Assembly: GCA_043101635.1 (NCBI GenBank)
Contig: JBICIE010000061.1
Coordinates: 1-14,147 of the forward strand
Length of the DNA: 14,147 nucleotides
Reading direction: 5' to 3'
From: CAYMJK01 sp043101635
GTDB lineage: Bacteria > Planctomycetota > Phycisphaerae > Phycisphaerales > UBA1924
Numbering within the stretch: position 1 is the first letter of the stretch; each line of letters begins with the position of its first letter. The position numbers were made by a program, and so were the translations under genes. This document shows, piece after piece, positions 14,057 through 14,147 of the stretch. A model generated the notes under the pieces. It worked only from the letters and a program-made list of their open reading frames with translations. It had not been told where the DNA came from and ran no database searches.

Positions 14057-14089
14057 CGCCGCCCCGGCTCTTGCCGGGGCGGCGTTTTT
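14057..14089 (+). terminator. Rho-independent terminator after fliC2
   Basis: A perfect 12-bp GC stem, 14057-14068 with 14073-14084, closes the tetraloop TCTT and is followed directly by TTTTT (14085-14089). It lies 35 bases after the fliC2 stop. This is the clearest terminator in the window and marks the end of the flagellin transcription unit. Confidence 0.95.
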
Positions 14090-14147
14090 CCATGCGCTGC
14101 GAACAACTCATACCAATCGCACTTAATTTGCGGGCAGCCAGTTGCAC
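14090..14147. other. Intergenic end of the window, possible promoter region
   Basis: The last 58 bases after the terminator contain no gene start. They are more AT-rich than the rest and include ACTTAATTTGCG (14121-14132), which resembles ACTTAATCCGCG (12378-12389) upstream of fliC2. They may hold the promoter of the next gene, which lies outside the window. Confidence 0.3.

Noticed and set aside
12810..14147. A 445-residue minus-strand open frame opposite fliC2
   Set aside because: It is Gly/Ala/Asp/Val-rich shadow sequence of the flagellin gene and crosses the terminator; no start signal supports it.

Overview
The window is one uninterrupted, single-strand (+) flagellar gene cluster from a GC-rich diderm bacterium. 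The order is [short upstream ORF]-flgF-flgG-flgA-flgH-flgI-flgJ(rod-binding domain only)-flgN-flgK-flgL-fliW-csrA-fliC1-fliC2. P-ring (flgI) and L-ring (flgH) genes show that the cell has peptidoglycan and an outer membrane. The fliW/csrA pair argues against the enteric type of flagellar control. This gene order, the very large FlgL and the flagellins ending in LLG fit Planctomycetota, perhaps Phycisphaerae, but that is an inference from style and not from a marker gene. The first 16 bases are Illumina adapter, so the window starts at the edge of a short-read contig.

Region 1 (17-5693) encodes the rod, the P and L rings and export helpers. The genes are packed tightly, with ATGA-type overlaps at the upstream ORF/flgF, flgA/flgH and flgI/flgJ, and an 8-nt overlap at flgJ/flgN. 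The only sizeable gap is the 127 bp before flgA, which holds a short palindrome. FlgA chaperones the P-ring protein FlgI; FlgH forms the L ring; the FlgJ-like protein probably helps rod assembly; FlgN is the predicted chaperone for the FlgK and FlgL junction proteins encoded next.

Region 2 (5696-9623) holds the two hook-filament junction proteins. FlgL is about twice the usual size and carries three tandem Flagellin_IN-like modules. Between flgK and flgL lies an unusual AT-rich imperfect inverted repeat (7433-7551) built of AAATGGC-like units. It begins on the flgK stop codon and ends on the flgL Shine-Dalgarno.

Region 3 (9624-14147) is the flagellin module: fliW, csrA and two divergent flagellin genes. 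In the Bacillus paradigm FliW sequesters CsrA, CsrA represses flagellin translation, and free flagellin titrates FliW. Here the leaders of fliW, csrA, fliC1 and fliC2 can all fold small hairpins presenting GGA in the loop, several of them over the Shine-Dalgarno. This suggests that CsrA controls its own antagonist, itself and both flagellins. CsrA also has an unusually long C-terminal tail. A terminator-like hairpin lies between the flagellin genes and a textbook terminator follows fliC2. No RNA genes, IS elements or CRISPR arrays were seen.
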